Assembly: GCA_963668495.1 (NCBI GenBank)
Contig: OY764545.1
Coordinates: forward strand, 2,046,001-2,110,000
Source: Oleispirillum sp963668495
GTDB lineage: Bacteria > Pseudomonadota > Alphaproteobacteria > Rhodospirillales > Rhodospirillaceae
Direction of reading: 5' to 3'
Length of the DNA stretch: 64,000 bases
Within the stretch, counting starts at the first letter, position 1, and each line of letters starts with the position of its first letter. The translations under genes and the position numbers were made by a program. A model generated the notes under the pieces. The model worked only from the letters and a program-made list of their open reading frames with translations, searched no databases and was not told the DNA's origin. Shown here one piece after another: positions 44,619 to 53,365 of this stretch.

Positions 44619-45585
44619 GGTCCGAAGGATCCTTTTCCATGCGCTTGATAAAACCGGCTTCGCTTGAGCTAAGAACCGGGCGGCCCGCAATGGTCAGATG
44701 CAGAGCATCATCTTCCGGGCAAGCTGAAATACATTTCATACAGACGATGCAGCGGTCAGTAATAATATCCGGGTTGCTTACGTCATCGGCAATTTCTCGA
44801 ATATCCATATCGCAGACCAGGCTGCAATTGCCGCAACGGGTGCAGGCATCACCATTTTTTTCCAGTTTCAGCAATGATCGTTTTGCCGCCAGGTATTGCA
44901 GGCATCCCAATGGGCAGAAGAAACACCAAAATCGACTTTTAATGGTGACACCCGTGACAAATAGCCCGGTGATGATCATGCCGACAGTGGTTAAAATCAT
45001 GCTGCCGATGCTGCCACTCAGGATTGTCCAGTAACGGGTTTCCGCAGATAGCAAGGAGCCAACCATTTTCACCGGACACAGGTAACAAAAGCTGACAATG
45101 AATTCCCGTGGCAAGACGCCAAGGTTGGTAAGCAAGGGGAACAGAAGGACAATTGCCAAAAAGGCATATTTGACAGGCGACAGACGCCGTAACGTTGTTT
45201 CGGAAAACCGTATGCCGGGGGTAAACAGACGTTTTCGAATGGCACTGATAAAATCTTGTAAGGTACCAATAGGGCAAATGAAGCCACACCATGTTCTGTT
45301 GAACAGGAAGATGAGCAAAATAAAGCCAAGGAAGCTAATCAGCGCAAAAAAACCAATGGGAGACACCAACTGCCAGAAGGGTCGGCTGATATCTACTTGC
45401 AGGGATGTCAGATAACAAATCCCCCCGCGAAGATCACGGCTTGCATATACACATGACATGACCGGAAGAAAGCTGCCAAGGCTTAAGCCGAGTGTCCCAC
45501 CATACATCAGTGCAAAAAATGATATCCCCTGAATCCAGGCTCTGATCCGGTCAATATGGATCAAATTGAAGGATCGTTTTGTCAT
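44608..45585 (-). CDS. NapH/NosR-type membrane polyferredoxin
   Basis: This 325-residue protein has about five helices, paired CxxxCP and CxxCP motifs at 100-104, 167-170 and 221-224, and two C-terminal 4Fe-4S binding sites, Cys248-251-254-258 and Cys279-282-285-289. NapH, CcoG and NosR C-terminal domains share this layout and carry electrons between quinol and redox partners. Encoded directly upstream of the DCCP-like protein, it may deliver electrons to the activator. Confidence 0.88.
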   Translation of the reverse strand: MTKRSFNLIHIDRIRAWIQGISFFALMYGGTLGLSLGSFLPVMSCVYASRDLRGGICYLTSLQVDISRPFWQLVSPIGFFALISFLGFILLIFLFNRTWCGFICPIGTLQDFISAIRKRLFTPGIRFSETTLRRLSPVKYAFLAIVLLFPLLTNLGVLPREFIVSFCYLCPVKMVGSLLSAETRYWTILSGSIGSMILTTVGMIITGLFVTGVTIKSRFWCFFCPLGCLQYLAAKRSLLKLEKNGDACTRCGNCSLVCDMDIREIADDVSNPDIITDRCIVCMKCISACPEDDALHLTIAGRPVLSSSEAGFIKRMEKDPSDHAH

Positions 45586-46622
45586 GATGGAAATTCAATC
45601 TTTGGATAGGCGTTGCGTCGGTATTTGCCAAACACGAATAGCCCCAGAAGAAACAAGCACGCTGCGCCGAGGCTGACGCCCCATCCTAGCCATCGGTGAT
45701 CGTACGAGGATTTTGCGGGATAAATCTTGAATGCTTGTGTGATGGTTGAGGCCCCGCCATCAACAGCAGGCATTGGCAGGGTTGCCGTTGCAATAAAGGT
45801 TTGCCAGTGCTTTTGACCGATTTGGAAGCCTTCGTTGCTCTCATCAGTCTTAACTTTAAATGCAACATTACCTTCAATGGATACGGATTTGGTCTGGGTC
45901 AGCCCATTTTCTGAGGTTAAGCTCACACGGGCATTTGGCACAGGTTTGCCATAGCTCCAAATCGTGAAACCTATTGGCTGATCTATTCTTAGAACATCAT
46001 ACCAGCGCTCATTTTCAGGGCGTTGACGTGTGATATCAATCGGGCGGGTCGGATCGATAATATCCGGCGGTTGTGGCCTGTCCGGGTCAATACGTGAAAG
46101 AGGCCGGGTCCTAAAGGAGTATTTTGCAGTAACTGACTGATTTGCTACGTATAAGTTTCCATAAGTTTCCCGAGGAATTTTAATAGGTAGGTAAAAACGG
46201 TCAAGCGTTGGGAATATGGGCAGGGAAACCTTTGGGCGGCCTGCGATCAACAGTTCAGCCCGGTAGTCTTGAATTGATTCAGTGATGGGTTTTGCGGTTT
46301 TTGCCGTGCTTCCGTCATATAACCATATATGACGCTCTGGGGCGAAACGGGTATATCTTGCCAGCCGTGGATATGGATAGGTGCCGGCATGCGCGGCATT
46401 GATCACCAGTTCAGATGCCTTTGACCCGCTCAATCCTGTGTAAATAACACTCTTATCAAAGGAAATATCAGGTGGTGTGTATGGGACTGGCCAATCCGAA
46501 AGCCAGACAACTTGGGAGTTAGTGACATGTGGTAGCTCTGGATTGGCGAGTACCTTTTTAAAAGGCAGTATTCCAATTCCAAGTGCTATGCCCGATCCAA
46601 TGATCAAGGTTCTCTTTTTCAT
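45582..46622 (-). CDS. Unknown exported protein with C-terminal anchor
   Basis: I do not recognise the family. The 346-residue protein has an N-terminal signal or anchor (MKKRTLIIGSGIALGIGILPF), a periplasmic region of about 270 residues with few Cys, a beta-sandwich-like module (GKPVPNARVSLTSENG) and a C-terminal helix (about 313-332) with a short basic tail. It overlaps the polyferredoxin gene by ATGA and is the first gene of the operon. It may be a periplasmic docking partner. Confidence 0.65.
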   Translation of the reverse strand: MKKRTLIIGSGIALGIGILPFKKVLANPELPHVTNSQVVWLSDWPVPYTPPDISFDKSVIYTGLSGSKASELVINAAHAGTYPYPRLARYTRFAPERHIWLYDGSTAKTAKPITESIQDYRAELLIAGRPKVSLPIFPTLDRFYLPIKIPRETYGNLYVANQSVTAKYSFRTRPLSRIDPDRPQPPDIIDPTRPIDITRQRPENERWYDVLRIDQPIGFTIWSYGKPVPNARVSLTSENGLTQTKSVSIEGNVAFKVKTDESNEGFQIGQKHWQTFIATATLPMPAVDGGASTITQAFKIYPAKSSYDHRWLGWGVSLGAACLFLLGLFVFGKYRRNAYPKIEFPS

Positions 46623-46749
46623 GTCCTGCGGGTTCCAACTCTAACTTAAGAATTTCAACAGAGTGTTATACCATTACATTTTGCAAGTCAATTATTCGAC
46701 ACTTTGCCGGCAGAAAGGAGGGGGCAGGGCTATCTGCCAGCAAATAGGC

Positions 46750-47388
46750 TTATTGCTTGGGTTTGATCTGGCTCAGGAAATAGCTATACAGGGCTTGGAT
46801 ATCTGATGAACAAAGGGCGGGAACACAGACCTGAATATCTTTCATTTCCCAATTCCACCATGCCATTTCCATAAGCAGTTCACAGTCGCCTTCACTGAAT
46901 CTGCGTTTAAGGGATTTGGCAGGATTGCCGCCCACAACGGTATAGGGCAGTACATCTTTCGTGACCAAAGCCCGGCTGCCGATAATTGCGCCGTCGCCGA
47001 TTTGTAAACCCGGCATGATCATGGCTTCAGTGCCGATCCAGACATCATTGCCGATGATGGTGTCTCCCTTGGTTTGGAAACCATCAACGCCGTCAGAGAA
47101 TTCTGGGGTGGTGTCATAGAAGAATGGGAAAGTGGAAATCCAGTCACTTCTGTGCCCTTGATTTCCTGCCATGATAAATGAAGCCCCAGAGCCAATGGAG
47201 CAGAATTTGCCGATAATGAGCTTGTCCACATCGGTTCTGTCCGGAGAAAGGTATCTGGCACAGTTGTCAAAGCTGTGACCATGGTAATAGCCGGAGTATA
47301 TGCTGTACTCTCCGGCGATGATGTTGGGGTTGGTAATTTGATCTTTAATCAGGCCACCAACAAAGGGTGAGGAAAAGTAATTACTCAT
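46750..47388 (-). CDS. catB: Type B chloramphenicol O-acetyltransferase family (CatB)
   Basis: This 212-residue protein has left-handed beta-helix hexapeptide repeats and the type B signature: SGYYHGHSFDNCARYLSPDR near the start, GKFCSIGSGASFIMAGNQGH with the catalytic-type His, and GGNPAKSLKRRF near the end. Such enzymes acetylate chloramphenicol and related xenobiotics. I use the ATG at 47388 over a TTG at 47397. Strong conservation to CatB makes resistance activity plausible but untested. Confidence 0.9.
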   Translation of the reverse strand: MSNYFSSPFVGGLIKDQITNPNIIAGEYSIYSGYYHGHSFDNCARYLSPDRTDVDKLIIGKFCSIGSGASFIMAGNQGHRSDWISTFPFFYDTTPEFSDGVDGFQTKGDTIIGNDVWIGTEAMIMPGLQIGDGAIIGSRALVTKDVLPYTVVGGNPAKSLKRRFSEGDCELLMEMAWWNWEMKDIQVCVPALCSSDIQALYSYFLSQIKPKQ

Positions 47389-47410
47389 GACGTCCAATTA
47401 CACGAAATCA

Positions 47411-47428
47411 GGGCAGGGTAGTCTGCCC
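47411..47428 (-). terminator. Hairpin between flavodoxin and catB
   Basis: GGGCAG and CTGCCC form a 6-bp stem with a 6-base loop, just after the flavodoxin stop. The following T content is low, so termination may be partial. Confidence 0.4.
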
Positions 47429-47444
47429 CAATTTCGAAGGCACG

Positions 47445-47891
47445 TCACGCAGAAGCCGCGATAGCCTCCGCCCATGCGTGGATTTCGTCTTTGTGTTCGT
47501 CGTGTGGATCATTGATTTTCAATGGCTCAGACACAAGTGTCGCCTGACAAGCCCGCAATTTTTCAATGACGACATCAACGGCACCACAAAAATGTGGGTA
47601 AATTTCATCCCCAAGTCCAAAGACCGCAACTTTTTTGCCAGCCAAGCCTGCTTGTTCAAGCTTGTTTAGAATCGGTTCAAAATCTTCCTGAATTTCAATT
47701 TCATCACAGCCATAGGTCGGGAGGCCAAATACGACCATGTCGTAGCCATCGGCGAGATGTTCTGCCTTTAAATCCACACAATCCATCAGGTCGACATCGT
47801 GCTCCTTATCTAGGAAAACATCGAATACCCAATCGGCAACGGCTTCAGTGTTGCCTGACGTTGTCGCATAGGCAATGAGGACTTTGCTCAT
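47445..47891 (-). CDS. Flavodoxin
   Basis: This 148-residue protein has the FMN-binding loop ATTSGNTEAVADW, the aromatic loop LPTYGCDEIEIQEDF and GLGDEIYPHFCGAVD, which are complete short-chain flavodoxin marks. It is a soluble low-potential electron carrier. Its position upstream of the polyferredoxin/DCCP operon, though separated by catB, makes it a candidate electron donor to the ATP-dependent activator. Confidence 0.93.
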   Translation of the reverse strand: MSKVLIAYATTSGNTEAVADWVFDVFLDKEHDVDLMDCVDLKAEHLADGYDMVVFGLPTYGCDEIEIQEDFEPILNKLEQAGLAGKKVAVFGLGDEIYPHFCGAVDVVIEKLRACQATLVSEPLKINDPHDEHKDEIHAWAEAIAASA

Positions 47892-47990
47892 TTTACAGTT
47901 CCTTTGAATAGCATCATGCAGCCAGCGAGATAGGCTATATCACATGAAAATGACAGTCAATCTCACTGGCTTTCCGGTAACCTGCTCGGG

Positions 47991-48248
47991 TTAACGGTTA
48001 TCTGGCTGCGAACGGACAGCCAATCGTCCTTCACGCGATATCCTGTATGGTTTGCTGTTGAAGGAACGGATCAGTCGTTTGTTTTTCAGGCGTTGAAATA
48101 CCTCGACAGTGCAGTCGGATAAAACGAAGCCATCACGGGTAAAGCATGTGACGTCAAAGACTTTACCATTGGTCGCGCGTTCAAAGCGTATGAAACCGCC
48201 CTGCGCGAGGATATGGAGCACGCGTTGCTCCGATTTTGAGATATTCAT
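47991..48248 (-). CDS. YjhX-family (TopAI toxin-like) small protein
   Basis: This 85-residue protein starts MNISKSEQRVLHILAQGG, the signature of the YjhX/UPF0386 family. In Escherichia coli YjhX (TopAI) inhibits topoisomerase I and is neutralised by YjhQ. No YjhQ-like acetyltransferase is adjacent here, so this is an orphan homolog whose toxicity is doubtful. The ATG at 48248 is chosen by alignment to the family; a longer frame reaches 48281. Confidence 0.85.
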   Translation of the reverse strand: MNISKSEQRVLHILAQGGFIRFERATNGKVFDVTCFTRDGFVLSDCTVEVFQRLKNKRLIRSFNSKPYRISREGRLAVRSQPDNR

Positions 48249-48510
48249 GAAAATGGTCTTGTGCAAGACAGGCACGACCACACGCCCGTGCCCATGGTTC
48301 GGGAACGGCTTTCTGCGTATGGTTTACTGATGCCCCGAACGGGTCAGGGCGTTAGCTGAGAACAATCTCTTGCATAAAGACCTTTTAAGGATAAAGACCG
48401 AAAAACTCCGGCATATGGAGGTTGTTTACCAGCCGTTTAAGCTTATTTCAACCTTGATTGTTTCTTGCATTCGAAGCAGGGATATCAATTTGAAAGTATA
48501 AGGATTTTTT

Positions 48511-49551
48511 ATGCAGTATCGCCAATTAGGACGAACGGATATTCAGGTTAGCACGGTTTGCCTTGGCACCATGACTTTCGGGGAGCAAAACACCCCGAAA
48601 GATGGCGAGAGCCAGCTGGATTATGCTCTGGACTGCGGTATTAATTACATTGATACCGCAGAGCTTTATTCCATTCCGCCCAAAGTGGAAACGCAAGGAT
48701 CAACAGAACGGATTATTGGGGATTGGTTGGGGAGCCGTGGCAATCGCGATAAGATTGTTCTGGCTACAAAAATAGCCGGCCCAAGTTTTTATCCGTATTT
48801 CCGCAATGGCGAACGTCCGTTTTCGGCGCAGGATATCAAGCGCGGTCTTGATGGTTCGTTGCGACGTCTGAAGACGGATTATATTGATGTTTATTATCTG
48901 CATTGGCCCGCCAGAAAAACCAATTATTTTGGACAGTTGGGGTATAGTCATCAGGTAGAGGATACCTCAACGCCTATACTGGAAACTCTGTCAGCATTGG
49001 CCGGAGAAGTTCAAGCCGGACGTATCCGCCATATTGCGCTGTCCAATGAAACCCCATGGGGTCTCATGGAATTTCTACGTTTGTCAGAGCAGGAAAACCT
49101 GCCGCGCGTGGTGACGGTGCAGAACCCTTATAGCCTATTAAATCGTACCTACGAGGTTGGATTGGCAGAGATGTCAATCCGCGAAGATGTTGGCTTGTCT
49201 GCGTATTCGCCACTTGGGTTTGGGACACTTTCTGGAAAGTATCTGGGGGGCAGGAAACCTGAGGGTGCCCGCTTGAGCTTGTGGGGAGGCCAATATCCTA
49301 GATACACGAATGCGGAAGCCAAGAAAGCAACGGAAGCCTACGTGCAATTGGCGCAAGAACATGGATATGCCCCAGCGCAGATGGCCTTGGCTTATGCTTA
49401 TTCCAGACCTTTTGTCACCAGCGTCATTATTGGAGCAACCTCAATGGAGCAGCTTGCGCAGAATATTGCTGCTACCGATTTACGGCTGGATTCAGATGTG
49501 CTGAACGAGATTGAGGCTATTCATCGGTCTTTTCCTAATCCGGCACCTTGA
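48511..49551 (+). CDS. tas: Aldo/keto reductase (Tas-like)
   Basis: This 346-residue NADPH-dependent reductase has the family start QYRQLGRTDIQVSTVCLGTMTFG, the catalytic Asp-Tyr pair (DTAELYS), Lys (ATKIAG) and His (YYLHWP). The EQNT and TQGSTERIIGDWL segments match the Tas group. It is a single gene with AAGGA upstream. The natural substrate is unknown. Confidence 0.92.
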   Translation: MQYRQLGRTDIQVSTVCLGTMTFGEQNTPKDGESQLDYALDCGINYIDTAELYSIPPKVETQGSTERIIGDWLGSRGNRDKIVLATKIAGPSFYPYFRNGERPFSAQDIKRGLDGSLRRLKTDYIDVYYLHWPARKTNYFGQLGYSHQVEDTSTPILETLSALAGEVQAGRIRHIALSNETPWGLMEFLRLSEQENLPRVVTVQNPYSLLNRTYEVGLAEMSIREDVGLSAYSPLGFGTLSGKYLGGRKPEGARLSLWGGQYPRYTNAEAKKATEAYVQLAQEHGYAPAQMALAYAYSRPFVTSVIIGATSMEQLAQNIAATDLRLDSDVLNEIEAIHRSFPNPAP

Positions 49552-49567
49552 TATCAGTGCTTAACCG

Positions 49568-52500
49568 TTACGCTGGAAGCACGCCGCCAGCGGCTATGAC
49601 CGCTGATTGCATGGAACCGGAGGTCTGTCCCATAAGATCTTCGTTGCTGGTATAGGTTCTAATGTCAGATGCATCCATATCAGTCACATCGGACAAAGTG
49701 GCGAATTGATAACCGCCACTGGATGTATCTGACAGATTGTCATAGTACCAAAGCTGGGTATCGCCGTCGATTTCCCGCATTACTACACCATGCCCCGAGC
49801 CATAGGATGAATTTTCAACACCATCTGTGTCTACGGTGGAGACGATGGTGAAACCTGTGTCGTCATAATCAAATAGCTCAAGGTTCAGGGCGATTTTATC
49901 AAGGTCTTTTTCAAAGTCGGTGACGGTATCAAGGCCAAGATTTTGAATTGTGGCATTGTCGACAGTGGAGCCAATACTGAACGCGAAGCTGTCCGCGCCA
50001 TCGTTGCCGGTCAATGTGTCATTTCCCTTGCCCCCGATGACGTAATCATCTTCATCAGCACCAACAAATGTGTCGTCGCCGTCGCCAAGGATATATAGCT
50101 CGAAATTTTCAATTTCTGATGTGGACTGGGTCGTTTGTTGCCCCGTATCAACAACAGTCAGCGTGCCGTCATCAAGATCAATAGATGCTGAGAGCCCTGT
50201 CTCAACTTCAACTTTAAGTATGTCGATGCCAGCACCGCCATCCATGGTGTCATCACCACCGTTATAGGCAACTGTATCATTGCCTTTGCCTGCGTTGATG
50301 GTGTCTGTCTGCCAAGATTCACCGCGGAAGTAGTCGTTGCCATCGGTCAGGGAGAAATCTTCAAACAATGCGATACTAATTACGCCGGATAGCCCATTGT
50401 CTTCAGAAACGACCTGAAAGCCTTCGCTCATGATGTCAATATTTACGCCAGCGATTTTATCGCTGTTAAAGGCAAGTTTATCGGTGCCGTCGCTGCCATT
50501 CAGAAACCCAACGCTTTCTGTACTGATTTGATTGATTTGCAGGAAGTCATCGCCATCACCCAAGTTGACTTCATTTGAGTTGCCGCCATTTAGCCAGACG
50601 GCTTCTTCCCCGTCACTTCCGTTGAAGGTTGTGGAGTTTGTACTGCTGAGTTTGAAGTCGGAAATTGCCGTAAAGTTTACATCACCACTGGCAGAGGGCA
50701 GGGTAAAGCTGCCTTCGCCTTCACCACTGAGGGTGATGCTTAAATCCCCGGAAATGCCAGTCAGGTCAATCACGTTGCCTTCGTCAATATCACCACCGTT
50801 GACTGTGGCCGTGTTATCGTTGTCATTAAAGACAAATTTGTCTTTGCCGCCTTTACCGTCCAGGTTGTCATGACCGCCATTGGCAATAATGGTTTCATCT
50901 TCATCGGAGCCAACGAAGGTGTCATCGCCCGAAGTAAGGTGGAAAGTTTCGATTGACTTGAATTTAACTTCAACGGAGCCAAGTGCTCCGGTTCCTGTGC
51001 CGGTGACGGAGTTATTCCCCAACGCCGTGTAAAAACCATCATCGTCAATGGCTCCATTGCTATCCATGTCGATGAAAATGCCGTCGTTTGTGGCAGGATT
51101 CAAATTGGCAAAGGAAAGTTTGTCGGTTCCGCTGTCTCCATCAAAAGCCATTGTTGAGGTCGAGGAGTTCACGTTAATGGTATCATTGCACTTTGAACCG
51201 ATAAGGGTTTCAAGGCCTTTGATGGTTGTGGTGCTGTTAATTGTCACTTCGGTGCTGGATTGGGTTATGGTCAGACCGGAAGTGAGTTCACTGTAATCGG
51301 CGGCATCATTGCCTGATCCCATGTCCACAGTGCCTGCGTCCATTGTCCCAATAAAGGTGTCATCATGAGACGTTAGAGTGAAATTCTCGACATTGTCGAA
51401 TGACACAGTCATTTCAGAATTCTGGGCTTTCTTGGTCGTCATGTTGACGGTAACAGCCTCAGAAGAGGATATCAGCAACGTGTCATTGCCATCGCCGCCG
51501 TCAATGGTGGCAGAGCGATTGATGTTGAACATGTCCTCATGATCGGTGCCGATAACATTTTCCACATTTTGAGCCGTAATGCTGACGTTGATATCGGTAA
51601 AATCAACCACCATGTTGCTACCCGATGTGGCAAATGTTGCGCCATGGGCTTCATCCGATTGGGATAAATCGACAGTGTCGGTGCCGTCGCCGCCATTAAG
51701 TACGCCGGTAAATCCACTGCTGATGACAAGGCGGTCATCACCATTGCCGCCGTATAGTTCATCACCGGCACCGTATAGGTCTGTCAGGGTATCGTTGCCT
51801 TCGCCGCCGATCAGGATATCACTGCCATCAGCGCCGGTGAGAATGTCATCTCCCCCCAGTCCATTGAGGGTGCCGCTTGCGCCGCTTTCCAGCACAAATT
51901 GTAGGTTATCTGCATACTCCGTTCCAGAGTAACTGCCGCTGACGGCATAGCTTTCCGTGATGCCTGTCCCGGATGATGTATCGCCTGACGAGGTCGTGTC
52001 GTCATGGCTATTGTCGTCGTTGTTGGTCGGTTTCTCTGCCTCTGGTGCCGTGTTGGTATCTGCTGGTTCATCGGATGGGGGGGGATTTGAATTGATCGGG
52101 GTGTTGGAGGCATTGGTTGATGCCGGGGTGCCATCGCCGGAAAATGAATCCGTATTGTTTGCTACTGGAATATTCGAAGCGGGAGGGGTATCCCCGGTGT
52201 CTTCGGGGGGAGTGTCATCTGCCGGAGTTTGATCGTCCCCTTCGTCGTCCGTATTCTCATTTGTTTGCTCAGGCGACAATTCCCGCATCGTTGCGTTTTG
52301 AATAAAGGCGTCGCTTTGCCCAAAGTCTTTTGCCGCGGGTAGGTGTGATGCGACGGTGCCGAATTTTGCGGTAAAATCTTCAGCCGTCATGGTGCGAATT
52401 GCAATCGGACGCATGGGGTCACTGCTGATAAACGCACTTTGTAACACGTCGCCCAATGTTGCAATTCCGCCATCAGTAACAATGATAATCTCGCCAATGG

Positions 52501-53218
52501 TGCCGTCCGGGTCGCGGATTAGGACGATGCTGGTTTCGCCGTTATGAACCTCACCAGAGCCCGAAGTTCCGCGAAAGCCAATGGTTGCGGATGGTGTCGT
52601 GACCTTCATGGCGTCTGGGCTGGTTTTGGCGATTTGACCGCTGATGAAGGCGAATGTCCCGTTTAATACGCTGATGTTACCTGATCCGTCCTGTGCCGCA
52701 GGGTCATAGACCATCTCATCAAGGATCATCTTGCCGTTGCCACCAAGGGAGAAGTTGGAACCGTCAGCAAATACAATGCCGATGTTTCCGTCAGCCCCGG
52801 TGGTGACCACATCATCCTGAAAAACCGGATCGCCTTCTTTTAGTGTCGCTGTCGAGCCATCGGCCCGTTCAACCGTGACCGTGCCGGATAAGCTTTCAAT
52901 GCTGCCGATGCTGCTTTTCTGGGTATTGGCTGTTTGGGCAAATTGGTCGGATTGTGTGGATAAGCGTTCTACCCATTCTGCGTGAAAGGTTGTTCCTTGC
53001 TGCAGTTCAAGATCATCGGTTTTGTCGGCAGAAAAGTAGCCTTTGATGAGGAGGGTGCCACCGTCTTTGCCAACGATTTGAAGATCTTGCCCAATTCGGT
53101 CAAAGGATGCGTTGGCGAGCTCCGTCAAGCTCCAATCCTCAGGCAGGTAATTCCCGGTCAAAATATGCACATCCTGCGTGGAAGACGGCGGTGCAATCGC
53201 AGCAGATGTTAGGGACAT
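49568..53218 (-). CDS. Large FecR-domain and RTX-repeat surface or secreted protein
   Basis: This 1216-residue protein has no classical signal peptide. Residues about 110-250 form a FecR domain (TVTVERADGSTATLKEGDPV, ATIGFRGTSGSGEV). A Pro/Thr/Asp-rich linker follows (about 310-420), then many calcium-binding RTX motifs of the GGxGxDxLxG kind through to about 1130, ending in a DTVTDFEKDLDKI block. Such proteins are normally exported by a type I system and bind calcium outside the cell; no type I genes are in the window. The role could be adhesion or a protective layer. Confidence 0.85.
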   Translation of the reverse strand: MSLTSAAIAPPSSTQDVHILTGNYLPEDWSLTELANASFDRIGQDLQIVGKDGGTLLIKGYFSADKTDDLELQQGTTFHAEWVERLSTQSDQFAQTANTQKSSIGSIESLSGTVTVERADGSTATLKEGDPVFQDDVVTTGADGNIGIVFADGSNFSLGGNGKMILDEMVYDPAAQDGSGNISVLNGTFAFISGQIAKTSPDAMKVTTPSATIGFRGTSGSGEVHNGETSIVLIRDPDGTIGEIIIVTDGGIATLGDVLQSAFISSDPMRPIAIRTMTAEDFTAKFGTVASHLPAAKDFGQSDAFIQNATMRELSPEQTNENTDDEGDDQTPADDTPPEDTGDTPPASNIPVANNTDSFSGDGTPASTNASNTPINSNPPPSDEPADTNTAPEAEKPTNNDDNSHDDTTSSGDTSSGTGITESYAVSGSYSGTEYADNLQFVLESGASGTLNGLGGDDILTGADGSDILIGGEGNDTLTDLYGAGDELYGGNGDDRLVISSGFTGVLNGGDGTDTVDLSQSDEAHGATFATSGSNMVVDFTDINVSITAQNVENVIGTDHEDMFNINRSATIDGGDGNDTLLISSSEAVTVNMTTKKAQNSEMTVSFDNVENFTLTSHDDTFIGTMDAGTVDMGSGNDAADYSELTSGLTITQSSTEVTINSTTTIKGLETLIGSKCNDTINVNSSTSTMAFDGDSGTDKLSFANLNPATNDGIFIDMDSNGAIDDDGFYTALGNNSVTGTGTGALGSVEVKFKSIETFHLTSGDDTFVGSDEDETIIANGGHDNLDGKGGKDKFVFNDNDNTATVNGGDIDEGNVIDLTGISGDLSITLSGEGEGSFTLPSASGDVNFTAISDFKLSSTNSTTFNGSDGEEAVWLNGGNSNEVNLGDGDDFLQINQISTESVGFLNGSDGTDKLAFNSDKIAGVNIDIMSEGFQVVSEDNGLSGVISIALFEDFSLTDGNDYFRGESWQTDTINAGKGNDTVAYNGGDDTMDGGAGIDILKVEVETGLSASIDLDDGTLTVVDTGQQTTQSTSEIENFELYILGDGDDTFVGADEDDYVIGGKGNDTLTGNDGADSFAFSIGSTVDNATIQNLGLDTVTDFEKDLDKIALNLELFDYDDTGFTIVSTVDTDGVENSSYGSGHGVVMREIDGDTQLWYYDNLSDTSSGGYQFATLSDVTDMDASDIRTYTSNEDLMGQTSGSMQSAVIAAGGVLPA

Positions 53219-53365
53219 AATCCGGGCCTCACGATAAGACGGTAAACTGCATTGGGTGTTGCCTCTTGGAAAGCAATCTTAAGCGAACGTATCACAATTA
53301 CAGGTTTCGCCCAATGCCTTTACATATAACCACAATCAGGCAATAGGTTAACCATGGTGCGTCTG

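Noticed and set aside
49669..53212. Many plus-strand ORFs opposite the RTX protein
   Set aside because: They are repeat-derived antisense shadows with Ser/Pro-rich composition.
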